A DNA stretch of 64,000 nt from Haliclystus octoradiatus (lineage: Eukaryota > Cnidaria > Staurozoa > Stauromedusae > Haliclystidae): positions 62,001 to 126,000 of the forward strand of contig CAKAJK010000007.1 of assembly GCA_916610825.1 (NCBI GenBank). Reading direction: 5' to 3'. Under the pieces are notes generated by a model, which was not told where the DNA came from, searched no databases, and saw only the letters and a list, made by a program, of their open reading frames with translations. This document shows, piece by piece, positions 25,692 through 40,514 of this stretch; within the stretch, counting starts at the first letter, position 1, and every line of letters starts with the position of its first letter. Position numbers and translations under genes: made by a program.

Positions 25692-26588
25692 TAGTTTGAC
25701 GTACAAAACTTTGTTAAAATTCGAAAATTCAAAACTGTACATTTTTAACTTTTGAGAACATTATTCTTGTTCAAAATTTTGCACTGATTCCAAATATACT
25801 ATTTGTGAAATGATTGCTCAGCTATAACTCGAGTAATTCGTGTTTGAAGATTTCCTTTGTTTAAAGTTGAAAATTTGAAACTGTTAAATAGAGGTTTTGA
25901 ATACAATATTCTTGTTCAGAATTTTTCACTGATTCCAAATATACTATTTGTGAAACGATTACGCCATTATAACTCGAGAAATTCTTGTTTTAGTTTGACG
26001 TACAAAACTTTGTTAAAATTCGAAATTTCAAAACTGTACATTTTAAACTTTTGAGAACATTATTCTTGTTCAGAATTTTGCACTGATTCCAAATATACTA
26101 TTTGTGAAATGATTGATCAACTATAACTCGAGTAATTCGTGTTTGAAGATTTCCTTTGTTTAAAGTTGAAAATTTGAAACTGTTAAATAGAAGTTTTGAA
26201 TACAATATTCTTGTTCAGAATTTTTCACTGATTCCAAATATACTATTTGTGAAACGATTACGCCATTATAACTCGGGAAATTCTTGTTTTAGTTTGACGT
26301 ACAAAACTTTGTTAAAATTCGAAATTTCAAAACTGTACATTTTAAACTTTTGAGAACATTATTCTTGTTCAGAATTTTGCACTGATTCCAAATATACTAA
26401 TTGTGAAATGATTGATCAACTATAACTCGAGTAATTCGTGTTTGAAGATTTCCTTTGTTTAAAGTTGAAAATTTGAAACTGTTAAATAGAAGTTTTGAAT
26501 ACAATATTCTTGTTCAGAATTTTTCACTGATTCCAAATATACTATTTGTGAAACGATTACGCCATTATAACTCGGGAAATTCTTGTTT

Positions 26589-26742
26589 TAGTTTGACGTA
26601 CAAAACTTTGTTAAAATTCGAAATTTCAAAACTGTACATTTTAAACTTTTGAAAACATTATTCTTGTTCAGAATTTTGCACTGATTCCAAATATACTATT
26701 TGTGAAACGGTTACGCCATTATAACTCGAGAAATTCTTGTTT
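26589..26742 (+). repeat. B/A hybrid monomer 6 (154 bp)
   Basis: Carries ttttgaaaacatt in the B half and cggttacgcc with ctcgag in the A tail. The B after it ends gtgaaaggattgctc, a form that follows this and all later B/A copies. Confidence 0.94.
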
Positions 26743-27638
26743 TAGTTTGACATACAAAACTTTGTTAAAATTCGAAATTTCAAAACTGTACATTTTAAAC
26801 TTTTGAGAACATTATTCTTGTTCAGAATTTTGCACTGATTCCAAATATACTATTTGTGAAAGGATTGCTCAACTATAACTCGAGTAATTAGTGTTTGAAG
26901 ATTTCCCTTGTTTAAAGTTGAAAATTTGAAACTGTTAAATAGAAGTTTTGAATACAATATTCTTGTTCAGAATTTTTCACTGATTCCAAATATACTATTT
27001 GTGAAACGATTAAGCCATTATAACTCGGGAAATTCTTGTTTTAGTTTGACGTACAAAACTTTGTTAAAATTCGAAATTTCAAAACTGTGCATTTTTAACT
27101 TTTGAGAACATTATTCTTGTTCAAAATTTTGCACTGATTCCAAATATACTATTTGTGAAATGATTGCTCAGCTATAACTCGAGTAATTCGTGTTTGAAGA
27201 TTTCCTTTGTTTAAAGTTGAAAATTTGAAACTGTTAAATAGAGGTTTTGAATACAATATTCTTGTTCAGAATTTTTCACTGATTCCAAATATACTATTTG
27301 TGAAACGATTACGCCATTATAACTCGAGAAATTCTTGTTTAGTTTGACGTACAAAACTTTGTTAAAATTCGAAATTTCAAAACTGTACATTTTAAACTTT
27401 TGAGAACATTATTCTTGTTCAGAATTTTGCACTGATTCCAAATATACTATTTGTGAAATGATTGATCAACTATAACTCGAGTAATTCGTGTTTGAAGATT
27501 TCCTTTGTTTAAAGTTGAAAATTTGAAACTGTTAAATAGAAGTTTTGAATACAATATTCTTGTTCAGAATTTTTCACTGATTCCAAATATACTATTTGTG
27601 AAACGATTACGCCATTATAACTCGGGAAATTCTTGTTT

Positions 27639-27792
27639 TAGTTTGACGTACAAAACTTTGTTAAAATTCGAAATTTCAAAACTGTACATTTTAAACTTTT
27701 GAAAACATTATTCTTGTTCAGAATTTTGCACTGATTCCAAATATACTATTTGTGAAACGGTTACGCCATTATAACTCGAGAAATGCTTGTTT
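27639..27792 (+). repeat. B/A hybrid monomer 7 (154 bp)
   Basis: As copy 6, 1050 bp on, with a private gagaaatgcttg. Confidence 0.94.
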
Positions 27793-27946
27793 TAGTTTGA
27801 CATACAAAACTTTGTTAAAATTCGAAATTTCAAAACTGTACATTTTAAACTTTTGAGAACATTATTCTTGTTCAGAATTTTGCACTGATTCCAAATATAC
27901 TATTTGTGAAAGGATTGCTCAACTATAACTCGAGTAATTAGTGTTT

Positions 27947-30900
27947 GAAGATTTCCCTTGTTTAAAGTTGAAAATTTGAAACTGTTAAATAGAAGTTTTG
28001 AATACAATATTCTTGTTCAGAATTTTTCACTGATTCCAAATATACTATTTGTGAAACGATTAAGCCATTATAACTCGGGAAATTCTTGTTTTAGTTTGAC
28101 GTACAAAACTTTGTTAAAATTCGAAATTTCAAAACTGTACATTTTTAACTTTTGAGAACATTATTCTTGTTCAAAATTTTGCACTGATTCCAAATATACT
28201 ATTTGTGAAATGATTGCTCAGCTATAACTCGAGTAATTCGTGTTTGAAGATTTCCTTTGTTTAAAGTTGAAAATTTGAAACTGTTAAATAGAGGTTTTGA
28301 ATACAATATTCTTGTTCAGAATTTTTCACTGATTCCAAATATACTATTTGTGAAACGATTACGCCATTATAACTCGAGAAATTCTTGTTTAGTTTGACGT
28401 ACAAAACTTTGTTAAAATTCGAAATTTCAAAACTGTACATTTTAAACTTTTGAGAACATTATTCTTGTTCAGAATTTTGCACTGATTCCAAATATACTAT
28501 TTGTGAAATGATTGATCAACTATAACTCGAGTAATTCGTGTTTGAAGATTTCCTTTGTTTAAAGTTGAAAATTTGAAACTGTTAAATAGAAGTTTTGAAT
28601 ACAATATTCTTGTTCAGAATTTTTTACTGATTCCAAATATACTATTTGTGAAACGGTTACGCCATTATAACTCGAGAAATTCTTGTTTTAGTTTGACATA
28701 CAAAACTTTGTTAAAATTCGAAATTTCAAAACTGTACATTTTAAACTTTTGAGAACATTATTCTTGTTCAGAATTTTGCACTGATTCCAAATATACTATT
28801 TGTGAAATGATTGATCAACTATAACTCGAGTAATTCGTGTTTGAAGATTTCCTTTGTTTAAAGTTGAAAATTTGAAACTGTTAAATAGAGGTTTTGAATA
28901 CAATATTCTTGTTCAGAATTTTTCACTGATTCCAAATATACTATTTGTGAAACGATTACGCCATTATAACTCGGGAAATTCTTGTTTTAGTTTGACGTAC
29001 AAAACTTTGTTAAAATTCGAAATTTCAAAACTGTACATTTTAAACTTTTGAGAACATTATTCTTGTTCAGAATTTTGCACTGATTCCAAATATACTATTT
29101 GTGAAATGATTGATCAACTATAACTCGAGTAATTCGTGTTTGAAGATTTCCTTTGTTTAAAGTTGAAAATTTGAAACTGTTAAATAGAAGTTTTGAATAC
29201 AATATTCTTGTTCAGAATTTTTCACTGATTCCAAATATACTATTTGTGAAACGATTACGCCATTATAACTCGGGAAATTCTTGTTTAGTTTGACGTACAA
29301 AACTTTGTTAAAATTCGAAATTTCAAAACTGTACATTTTAATCTTTTGAGAACATTATTCTTGTTCAGAATTTTGCACTGATTCCAAATATACTATTTGT
29401 GAAATGATTGATCAACTATAACTCGAGTAATTCGTGTTTGAAGATTTCCTTTGTTTAAAGTTGAAAATTTGAAACTGTTAAATAGAAGTTTTGAATACAA
29501 TATTCTTGTTCAGAATTTTTTACTGATTCCAAATATACTATTTGTGAAACGGTTACGCCATTATAACTCGAGAAATTCTTGTTTTAGTTTGACATACAAA
29601 ACTTTGTTAAAATTCGAAATTTCAAAACTGTACATTTTAAACTTTTGAGAACATTATTCTTGTTCAGAATTTTGCACTGATTCCAAATATACTATTTGTG
29701 AAATGATTGATCAACTATAACTCGAGTAATTCGTGTTTGAAGATTTCCTTTGTTTAAAGTTGAAAATTTGAAACTGTTAAATAGAGGTTTTGAATACAAT
29801 ATTCTTGTTCAGAATTTTTCACTGATTCCAAATATACTATTTGTGAAACGATTACGCCATTATAACTCGGGAAATTCTTGTTTTAGTTTGACGTACAAAA
29901 CTTTGTTAAAATTCGAAATTTCAAAACTGTACATTTTAAACTTTTGAGAACATTATTCTTGTTCAGAATTTTGCACTGATTCCAAATATACTATTTGTGA
30001 AATGATTGATCAACTATAACTCGAGTAATTCGTGTTTGAAGATTTCCTTTGTTTAAAGTTGAAAATTTGAAACTGTTAAATATAAGTTTTGAATACAATA
30101 TTCTTGTTCAGAATTTTTCACTGATTCCAAATATACTATTTGTGAAACGGTTACGCCATTATAACTCGGGAAATTCTTGTTTTAGTTTGACGTACAAAAC
30201 TTTGTTAAAATTCGAAATTTCAAAACTGTACATTTTAAACTTTTGAGAACATTATTCTTGTTCAGAATTTTGCACTGATTCCAAATATACTATTTGTGAA
30301 ATGATTGATCAACTATAACTCGAGTAATTCGTGTTTGAAGATTTCCTTTGTTTAAAGTTGAAAATTTGAAACTGTTAAATAGAAGTTTTGAATACAATAT
30401 TCTTGTTCAGAATTTTTCACTGATTCCAAATATACTATTTGTGAAACGATTACGCCATTATAACTCGGGAAATTCTTGTTTTAGTTTGACGTACAAAACT
30501 TTGTTAAAATTCGAAATTTCAAAACTGTGCATTTTAAACTTTTGAGAACATTATTCTTGTTCAGAATTTTGCACTGATTCCAAATATACTATTTGTGAAA
30601 TGATTGCTCAACTATAACTCGAGTAATTAGTGTTTGAAGATTTCCCTTGTTTAAAGTTGAAAATTTGAAACTGTTAAATAGAAGTTTTGAATACAATATT
30701 CTTGTTCAGAATTTTTCACTGATTCCAAATATACTATTTGTGAAACGATTAAGCCATTATAACTCGGGAAATTCTTGTTTTAGTTTGACGTACAAAACTT
30801 TGTTAAAATTCGAAATTTCAAAACTGTACATTTTAAACTTTTGAGAACATTATTCTTGTTCAGAATTTTGCACTGATTCCAAATATACTAATTGTGAAAT

Positions 30901-31985
30901 GATTGATCAATTATAACTCGAGTAATTCGTGTTTGAAGATTTCCTTTGTTTAAAGTTGAAAATTTGAAACTGTTAAATAGAAGTTTTGAATACAATATTC
31001 TTGTTCAGAATTTTTCACTGATTCCAAATATACTATTTGTGAAACGATTACGCCATTATAACTCGGGAAATTCTTGTTTTAGTTTGACGTACAAAACTTT
31101 GTTAAAATTCGAAATTTCAAAACTGTGCATTTTAAACTTTTGAGAACATTATTCTTGTTCAGAATTTTGCACTGATTCCAAATATACTATTTGTGAAATG
31201 ATTGCTCAACTATAACTCGAGTAATTAGTGTTTGAAGATTTCCCTTGTTTAAAGTTGAAAATTTGAAACTGTTAAATAGAAGTTTTGAATACAATATTCT
31301 TGTTCAGAATTTTTCACTGATTCCAAATATACTATTTGTGAAACGATTAAGCCATTATAACTCGGGAAATTCTTGTTTTAGTTTGACGTACAAAACTTTG
31401 TTAAAATTCGAAATTTCAAAACTGTACATTTTAAACTTTTGAGAACATTATTCTTGTTCAGAATTTTGCACTGATTCCAAATATACTAATTGTGAAATGA
31501 TTGATCAACTATAACTCGAGTAATTCGTGTTTGAAGATTTCCTTTGTTTAAAGTTGAAAATTTGAAACTGTTAAATAGAAGTTTTGAATACAATATTCTT
31601 GTTCAGAATTTTTCACTGATTCCAAATATACTATTTGTGAAACGATTACGCCATTATAACTCGGGAAATTCTTGTTTTAGTTTGACGTACAAAACTTTGT
31701 TAAAATTCGAAATTTCAAAACTGTACATTTTAAACTTTTGAAAACATTATTCTTGTTCAGAATTTTGCACTGATTCCAAATATACTATTTGTGAAACGGT
31801 TACGCCATTATAACTCGAGAAATTCTTGTTTTAGTTTGACATACAAAACTTTGTTAAAATTCGAAATTTCAAAACTGTACATTTTAAACTTTTGAGAACA
31901 TTATTCTTGTTCAGAATTTTGCACTGATTCCAAATATACTATTTGTGAAAGGATTGCTCAACTATAACTCGAGTAATTAGTGTTT
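27947..31985 (+). repeat. Zone 2 higher-order repeat, copy 1 (4039 bp)
   Basis: Thirteen dimers (two of 298 bp) plus one B/A hybrid. It begins at a taattagtg/tttcccttg dimer with catttttaac and ends with the B ending gtgaaaggattg. The pair of dimers at 30337 and 30636 is duplicated at 30935 and 31234. Confidence 0.88.
31678..31831 (+). repeat. B/A hybrid monomer 8 (154 bp)
   Basis: 4039 bp after copy 7. It keeps ttttgaaaacatt and has the usual gagaaattcttg. Confidence 0.94.
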
Positions 31986-34900
31986 GAAGATTTCCCTTGT
32001 TTAAAGTTGAAAATTTGAAACTGTTAAATAGAAGTTTTGAATACAATATTCTTGTTCAGAATTTTTCACTGATTCCAAATATACTATTTGTGAAACGATT
32101 AAGCCATTATAACTCGGGAAATTCTTGTTTTAGTTTGACGTACAAAACTTTGTTAAAATTCGAAATTTCAAAACTGTACATTTTTAACTTTTGAGAACAT
32201 TATTCTTGTTCAAAATTTTGCACTGATTCCAAATATACTATTTGTGAAATGATTGCTCAGCTATAACTCGAGTAATTCGTGTTTGAAGATTTCCTTTGTT
32301 TAAAGTTGAAAATTTGAAACTGTTAAATAGAGGTTTTGAATACAATATTCTTGTTCAGAATTTTTCACTGATTCCAAATATACTATTTGTGAAACGATTA
32401 CGCCATTATAACTCGAGAAATTCTTGTTTAGTTTGACGTACAAAACTTTGTTAAAATTCGAAATTTCAAAACTGTACATTTTAAACTTTTGAGAACATTA
32501 TTCTTGTTCAGAATTTTGCACTGATTCCAAATATACTATTTGTGAAATGATTGATCAACTATAACTCGAGTAATTCGTGTTTGAAGATTTCCTTTGTTTA
32601 AAGTTGAAAATTTGAAACTGTTAAATAGAAGTTTTGAATACAATATTCTTGTTCAGAATTTTTTACTGATTCCAAATATACTATTTGTGAAACGGTTACG
32701 CCATTATAACTCGAGAAATTCTTGTTTTAGTTTGACATACAAAACTTTGTTAAAATTCGAAATTTCAAAACTGTACATTTTAAACTTTTGAGAACATTAT
32801 TCTTGTTCAGAATTTTGCACTGATTCCAAATATACTATTTGTGAAATGATTGATCAACTATAACTCGAGTAATTCGTGTTTGAAGATTTCCTTTGTTTAA
32901 AGTTGAAAATTTGAAACTGTTAAATAGAGGTTTTGAATACAATATTCTTGTTCAGAATTTTTCACTGATTCCAAATATACTATTTGTGAAACGATTACGC
33001 CATTATAACTCGGGAAATTCTTGTTTTAGTTTGACGTACAAAACTTTGTTAAAATTCGAAATTTCAAAACTGTACATTTTAAACTTTTGAGAACATTATT
33101 CTTGTTCAGAATTTTGCACTGATTCCAAATATACTATTTGTGAAATGATTGATCAACTATAACTCGAGTAATTCGTGTTTGAAGATTTCCTTTGTTTAAA
33201 GTTGAAAATTTGAAACTGTTAAATAGAAGTTTTGAATACAATATTCTTGTTCAGAATTTTTCACTGATTCCAAATATACTATTTGTGAAACGATTACGCC
33301 ATTATAACTCGAGAAATTCTTGTTTAGTTTGACGTACAAAACTTTGTTAAAATTCGAAATTTCAAAACTGTACATTTTAAACTTTTGAGAACATTATTCT
33401 TGTTCAGAATTTTGCACTGATTCCAAATATACTATTTGTGAAATGATTGATCAACTATAACTCGAGTAATTCGTGTTTGAAGATTTCCTTTGTTTAAAGT
33501 TGAAAATTTGAAACTGTTAAATAGAAGTTTTGAATACAATATTCTTGTTCAGAATTTTTTACTGATTCCAAATATACTATTTGTGAAACGGTTACGCCAT
33601 TATAACTCGAGAAATTCTTGTTTTAGTTTGACATACAAAACTTTGTTAAAATTCGAAATTTCAAAACTGTACATTTTAAACTTTTGAGAACATTATTCTT
33701 GTTCAGAATTTTGCACTGATTCCAAATATACTATTTGTGAAATGATTGATCAACTATAACTCGAGTAATTCGTGTTTGAAGATTTCCTTTGTTTAAAGTT
33801 GAAAATTTGAAACTGTTAAATAGAGGTTTTAAATACAATATTCTTGTTCAGAATTTTTCACTGATTCCAAATATACTATTTGTGAAACGATTACGCCATT
33901 ATAACTCGGGAAATTCTTGTTTTAGTTTGACGTACAAAACTTTGTTAAAATTCGAAATTTCAAAACTGTACATTTTAAACTTTTGAGAACATTATTCTTG
34001 TTCAGAATTTTGCACTGATTCCAAATATACTATTTGTGAAATGATTGATCAACTATAACTCGAGTAATTCGTGTTTGAAGATTTCCTTTGTTTAAAGTTG
34101 AAAATTTGAAACTGTTAAATATAAGTTTTGAATACAATATTCTTGTTCAGAATTTTTCACTGATTCCAAATATACTATTTGTGAAACGGTTACGCCATTA
34201 TAACTCGGGAAATTCTTGTTTTAGTTTGACGTACAAAACTTTGTTAAAATTCGAAATTTCAAAACTGTACATTTTAAACTTTTGAGAACATTATTCTTGT
34301 TCAGAATTTTGCACTGATTCCAAATATACTATTTGTGAAATGATTGATCAACTATAACTCGAGTAATTCGTGTTTGAAGATTTCCTTTGTTTAAAGTTGA
34401 AAATTTGAAACTGTTAAATAGAAGTTTTGAATACAATATTCTTGTTCAGAATTTTTCACTGATTCCAAATATACTATTTGTGAAACGATTACGCCATTAT
34501 AACTCGGGAAATTCTTGTTTTAGTTTGACGTACAAAACTTTGTTAAAATTCGAAATTTCAAAACTGTGCATTTTAAACTTTTGAAAACATTATTCTTGTT
34601 CAGAATTTTGCACTGATTCCAAATATACTATTTGTGAAATGATTGCTCAACTATAACTCGAGTAATTAGTGTTTGAAGATTTCCCTTGTTTAAAGTTGAA
34701 AATTTGAAACTGTTAAATAGAAGTTTTGAATACAATATTCTTGTTCAGAATTTTTCACTGATTCCAAATATACTATTTGTGAAACGATTAAGCCATTATA
34801 ACTCGGGAAATTCTTGTTTTAGTTTGACGTACAAAACTTTGTTAAAATTCGAAATTTCAAAACTGTACATTTTAAACTTTTGAGAACATTATTCTTGTTC

Positions 34901-35426
34901 AGAATTTTGCACTGATTCCAAATATACTAATTGTGAAATGATTGATCAACTATAACTCGAGTAATTCGTGTTTGAAGATTTCCTTTGTTTAAAGTTGAAA
35001 ATTTGAAACTGTTAAATAGAAGTTTTGAATACAATATTCTTGTTCAGAATTTTTCACTGATTCCAAATATACTATTTGTGAAACGATTACGCCATTATAA
35101 CTCGGGAAATTCTTGTTTTAGTTTGACGTACAAAACTTTGTTAAAATTCGAAATTTCAAAACTGTACATTTTAAACTTTTGAGAACATTATTCTTGTTCA
35201 GAATTTTGCACTGATTCCAAATATACTATTTGTGAAACGGTTACGCCATTATAACTCGAGAATTTCTTGTTTTAGTTTGACATACAAAACTTTGTTAAAA
35301 TTCGAAATTTCAAAACTGTACATTTTAAACTTTTGAGAACATTATTCTTGTTCAGAATTTTGCACTGATTCCAAATATACTATTTGTGAAAGGATTGCTC
35401 AACTATAACTCGAGTAATTCGTGTTT
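31986..35426 (+). repeat. Zone 2 higher-order repeat, copy 2 (3441 bp)
   Basis: Same order as copy 1 but with a single copy of the tgtgcatttt/cgattaag dimer pair. This accounts exactly for the 598-bp difference. It includes the tataagt dimer (34077) also seen at 30038. Confidence 0.88.
35119..35272 (+). repeat. B/A hybrid monomer 9 (154 bp)
   Basis: 3441 bp on. It has ttttgagaacatt and ctcgagaatttc. Confidence 0.94.
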
Positions 35427-38400
35427 GAAGATTTCCTTTGTTTAAAGTTGAAAATTTGAAACTGTTAAATAGAAGTTTTGAATACAATATTCTTGTTCAG
35501 AATTTTTCACTGATTCCAAATATACTATTTGTGAAACGGTTACGCCATTATAACTCGAGAAATTCTTGTTTTAGTTTGACATACAAAACTTTGTTAAAAT
35601 TCGAAATTTCAAAACTGTACATTTTTAACTTTTGAGAACATTATTCTTGTTCAAAATTTTGCACTGATTCCAAATATACTATTTGTGAAATGATTGCTCA
35701 GCTATAACTCGAGTAATTCGTGTTTGAAGATTTCCTTTGTTTAAAGTTGAAAATTTGAAACTGTTAAATAGAGGTTTTGAATACAATATTCTTGTTCAGA
35801 ATTTTTCACTGATTCCAAATATACTATTTGTGAAACGATTACGCCATTATAACTCGAGAAATTCTTGTTTAGTTTGACGTACAAAACTTTGTTAAAATTC
35901 GAAATTTCAAAACTGTACATTTTAAACTTTTGAGAACATTATTCTTGTTCAGAATTTTGCACTGATTCCAAATATACTATTTGTGAAATGATTGATCAAC
36001 TATAACTCGAGTAATTCGTGTTTGAAGATTTCCTTTGTTTAAAGTTGAAAATTTGAAACTGTTAAATAGAAGTTTTGAATACAATATTCTTGTTCAGAAT
36101 TTTTTACTGATTCCAAATATACTATTTGTGAAACGGTTACGCCATTATAACTCGAGAAATTCTTGTTTTAGTTTGACATACAAAACTTTGTTAAAATTCG
36201 AAATTTCAAAACTGTACATTTTAAACTTTTGAGAACATTATTCTTGTTCAGAATTTTGCACTGATTCCAAATATACTATTTGTGAAATGATTGATCAACT
36301 ATAACTCGAGTAATTCGTGTTTGAAGATTTCCTTTGTTTAAAGTTGAAAATTTGAAACTGTTAAATAGAGGTTTTGAATACAATATTCTTGTTCAGAATT
36401 TTTCACTGATTCCAAATATACTATTTGTGAAACGATTACGCCATTATAACTCGGGAAATTCTTGTTTTAGTTTGACGTACAAAACTTTGTTAAAATTCGA
36501 AATTTCAAAACTGTACATTTTAAACTTTTGAGAACATTATTCTTGTTCAGAATTTTGCACTGATTCCAAATATACTATTTGTGAAATGATTGATCAACTA
36601 TAACTCGAGTAATTCGTGTTTGAAGATTTCCTTTGTTTAAAGTTGAAAATTTGAAACTGTTAAATAGAAGTTTTGAATACAATATTCTTGTTCAGAATTT
36701 TTCACTGATTCCAAATATACTATTTGTGAAACGATTACGCCATTATAACTCGAGAAATTCTTGTTTAGTTTGACGTACAAAACTTTGTTAAAATTCGAAA
36801 TTTCAAAACTGTACATTTTAAACTTTTGAGAACATTATTCTTGTTCAGAATTTTGCACTGATTCCAAATATACTATTTGTGAAATGATTGATCAACTATA
36901 ACTCGAGTAATTCGTGTTTGAAGATTTCCTTTGTTTAAAGTTGAAAATTTGAAACTGTTAAATAGAAGTTTTGAATACAATATTCTTGTTCAGAATTTTT
37001 TACTGATTCCAAATATACTATTTGTGAAACGGTTACGCCATTATAACTCGAGAAATTCTTGTTTTAGTTTGACATACAAAACTTTGTTAAAATTCGAAAT
37101 TTCAAAACTGTACATTTTAAACTTTTGAGAACATTATTCTTGTTCAGAATTTTGCACTGATTCCAAATATACTATTTGTGAAATGATTGATCAACTATAA
37201 CTCGAGTAATTCGTGTTTGAAGATTTCCTTTGTTTAAAGTTGAAAATTTGAAACTGTTAAATAGAGGTTTTGAATACAATATTCTTGTTCAGAATTTTTC
37301 ACTGATTCCAAATATACTATTTGTGAAACGATTACGCCATTATAACTCGGGAAATTCTTGTTTTAGTTTGACGTACAAAACTTTGTTAAAATTCGAAATT
37401 TCAAAACTGTACATTTTAAACTTTTGAGAACATTATTCTTGTTCAGAATTTTGCACTGATTCCAAATATACTATTTGTGAAATGATTGATCAACTATAAC
37501 TCGAGTAATTCGTGTTTGAAGATTTCCTTTGTTTAAAGTTGAAAATTTGAAACTGTTAAATAGAAGTTTTGAATACAATATTCTTGTTCAGAATTTTTCA
37601 CTGATTCCAAATATACTATTTGTGAAACGATTACGCCATTATAACTCGGGAAATTCTTGTTTTAGTTTGACGTACAAAACTTTGTTAAAATTCGAAATTT
37701 CAAAACTGTGCATTTTAAACTTTTGAGAACATTATTCTTGTTCAGAATTTTGCACTGATTCCAAATATACTATTTGTGAAATGATTGCTCAACTATAACT
37801 CGAGTAATTAGTGTTTGAAGATTTCCCTTGTTTAAAGTTGAAAATTTGAAACTGTTAAATAGAAGTTTTGAATACAATATTCTTGTTCAGAATTTTTCAC
37901 TGATTCCAAATATACTATTTGTGAAACGATTAAGCCATTATAACTCGGGAAATTCTTGTTTTAGTTTGACGTACAAAACTTTGTTAAAATTCGAAATTTC
38001 AAAACTGTACATTTTAAACTTTTGAGAACATTATTCTTGTTCAGAATTTTGCACTGATTCCAAATATACTAATTGTGAAATGATTGATCAACTATAACTC
38101 GAGTAATTCGTGTTTGAAGATTTCCTTTGTTTAAAGTTGAAAATTTGAAACTGTTAAATAGAAGTTTTGAATACAATATTCTTGTTCAGAATTTTTCACT
38201 GATTCCAAATATACTATTTGTGAAACGATTACGCCATTATAACTCGGGAAATTCTTGTTTTAGTTTGACGTACAAAACTTTGTTAAAATTCGAAATTTCA
38301 AAACTGTACATTTTAAACTTTTGAGAACATTATTCTTGTTCAGAATTTTGCACTGATTCCAAATATACTATTTGTGAAACGGTTACGCCATTATAACTCG

Positions 38401-38568
38401 AGAATTTCTTGTTTTAGTTTGACATACAAAACTTTGTTAAAATTCGAAATTTCAAAACTGTACATTTTAAACTTTTGAGAACATTATTCTTGTTCAGAAT
38501 TTTGCACTGATTCCAAATATACTATTTGTGAAAGGATTGCTCAACTATAACTCGAGTAATTAGTGTTT
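35427..38568 (+). repeat. Zone 2 higher-order repeat, copy 3 (3142 bp)
   Basis: Lacks the tataagt dimer present in copies 1 and 2 (299 bp less). Its first dimer (35427-35725) is mosaic: it begins with cctttg, cggttacg, ctcgag and catac, then returns to the expected catttttaac and gttcaaaatttt. Confidence 0.87.
38261..38414 (+). repeat. B/A hybrid monomer 10 (154 bp)
   Basis: 3142 bp on. It shares ctcgagaatttc with copies 9 and 11. Confidence 0.94.
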
Positions 38569-40514
38569 GAAGATTTCCCTTGTTTAAAGTTGAAAATTTG
38601 AAACTGTTAAATAGAAGTTTTGAATACAATATTCTTGTTCAGAATTTTTCACTGATTCCAAATATACTATTTGTGAAACGATTAAGCCATTATAACTCGG
38701 GAAATTCTTGTTTTAGTTTGACGTACAAAACTTTGTTAAAATTCGAAATTTCAAAACTGTACATTTTTAACTTTTGAGAACATTATTCTTGTTCAAAATT
38801 TTGCACTGATTCCAAATATACTATTTGTGAAATGATTGCTCAGCTATAACTCGAGTAATTCGTGTTTGAAGATTTCCTTTGTTTAAAGTTGAAAATTTGA
38901 AACTGTTAAATAGAGGTTTTGAATACAATATTCTTGTTCAGAATTTTTCACTGATTCCAAATATACTATTTGTGAAACGATTACGCCATTATAACTCGAG
39001 AAATTCTTGTTTAGTTTGACGTACAAAACTTTGTTAAAATTCGAAATTTCAAAACTGTACATTTTAAACTTTTGAGAACATTATTCTTGTTCAGAATTTT
39101 GCACTGATTCCAAATATACTATTTGTGAAATGATTGATCAACTATAACTCGAGTAATTCGTGTTTGAAGATTTCCTTTGTTTAAAGTTGAAAATTTGAAA
39201 CTGTTAAATAGAAGTTTTGAATACAATATTCTTGTTCAGAATTTTTTACTGATTCCAAATATACTATTTGTGAAACGGTTACGCCATTATAACTCGAGAA
39301 ATTCTTGTTTTAGTTTGACATACAAAACTTTGTTAAAATTCGAAATTTCAAAACTGTACATTTTAATCTTTTGAGAACATTATTCTTGTTCAGAATTTTG
39401 CACTGATTCCAAATATACTATTTGTGAAATGATTGATCAACTATAACTCGAGTAATTCGTGTTTGAAGATTTCCTTTGTTTAAAGTTGAAAATTTGAAAC
39501 TGTTAAATAGAAGTTTTGAATACAATATTCTTGTTCAGAATTTTTCACTGATTCCAAATATACTATTTGTGAAACGATTACGCCATTATAACTCGAGAAA
39601 TTCTTGTTTAGTTTGACGTACAAAACTTTGTTAAAATTCGAAATTTCAAAACTGTACATTTTAAACTTTTGAGAACATTATTCTTGTTCAGAATTTTGCA
39701 CTGATTCCAAATATACTATTTGTGAAATGATTGATCAACTATAACTCGAGTAATTCGTGTTTGAAGATTTCCTTTGTTTAAAGTTGAAAATTTGAAACTG
39801 TTAAATAGAAGTTTTGAATACAATATTCTTGTTCAGAATTTTTCACTGATTCCAAATATACTATTTGTGAAACGATTAAGCCATTATAACTCGGGAAATT
39901 CTTGTTTTAGTTTGACGTACAAAACTTTGTTAAAATTCGAAATTTCAAAACTGTACATTTTAAACTTTTGAGAACATTATTCTTGTTCAGAATTTTGCAC
40001 TGATTCCAAATATACTAATTGTGAAATGATTGATCAACTATAACTCGAGTAATTCGTGTTTGAAGATTTCCTTTGTTTAAAGTTGAAAATTTGAAACTGT
40101 TAAATAGAAGTTTTGAATACAATATTCTTGTTCAGAATTTTTCACTGATTCCAAATATACTATTTGTGAAACGATTACGCCATTATAACTCGGGAAATTC
40201 TTGTTTTAGTTTGACGTACAAAACTTTGTTAAAATTCGAAATTTCAAAACTGTACATTTTAAACTTTTGAGAACATTATTCTTGTTCAGAATTTTGCACT
40301 GATTCCAAATATACTATTTGTGAAACGGTTACGCCATTATAACTCGAGAATTTCTTGTTTTAGTTTGACATACAAAACTTTGTTAAAATTCGAAATTTCA
40401 AAACTGTACATTTTAAACTTTTGAGAACATTATTCTTGTTCAGAATTTTGCACTGATTCCAAATATACTATTTGTGAAAGGATTGCTCAACTATAACTCG
40501 AGTAATTAGTGTTT
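38569..40514 (+). repeat. Zone 2 higher-order repeat, copy 4 (1946 bp)
   Basis: Six dimers plus one B/A hybrid. Relative to copy 3, four successive dimer types are missing (1196 bp, exactly 4 x 299), while both ends match. Confidence 0.87.
40207..40360 (+). repeat. B/A hybrid monomer 11 (154 bp)
   Basis: 1946 bp on, with ctcgagaatttc. It is the last B/A hybrid in the window. Confidence 0.94.
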
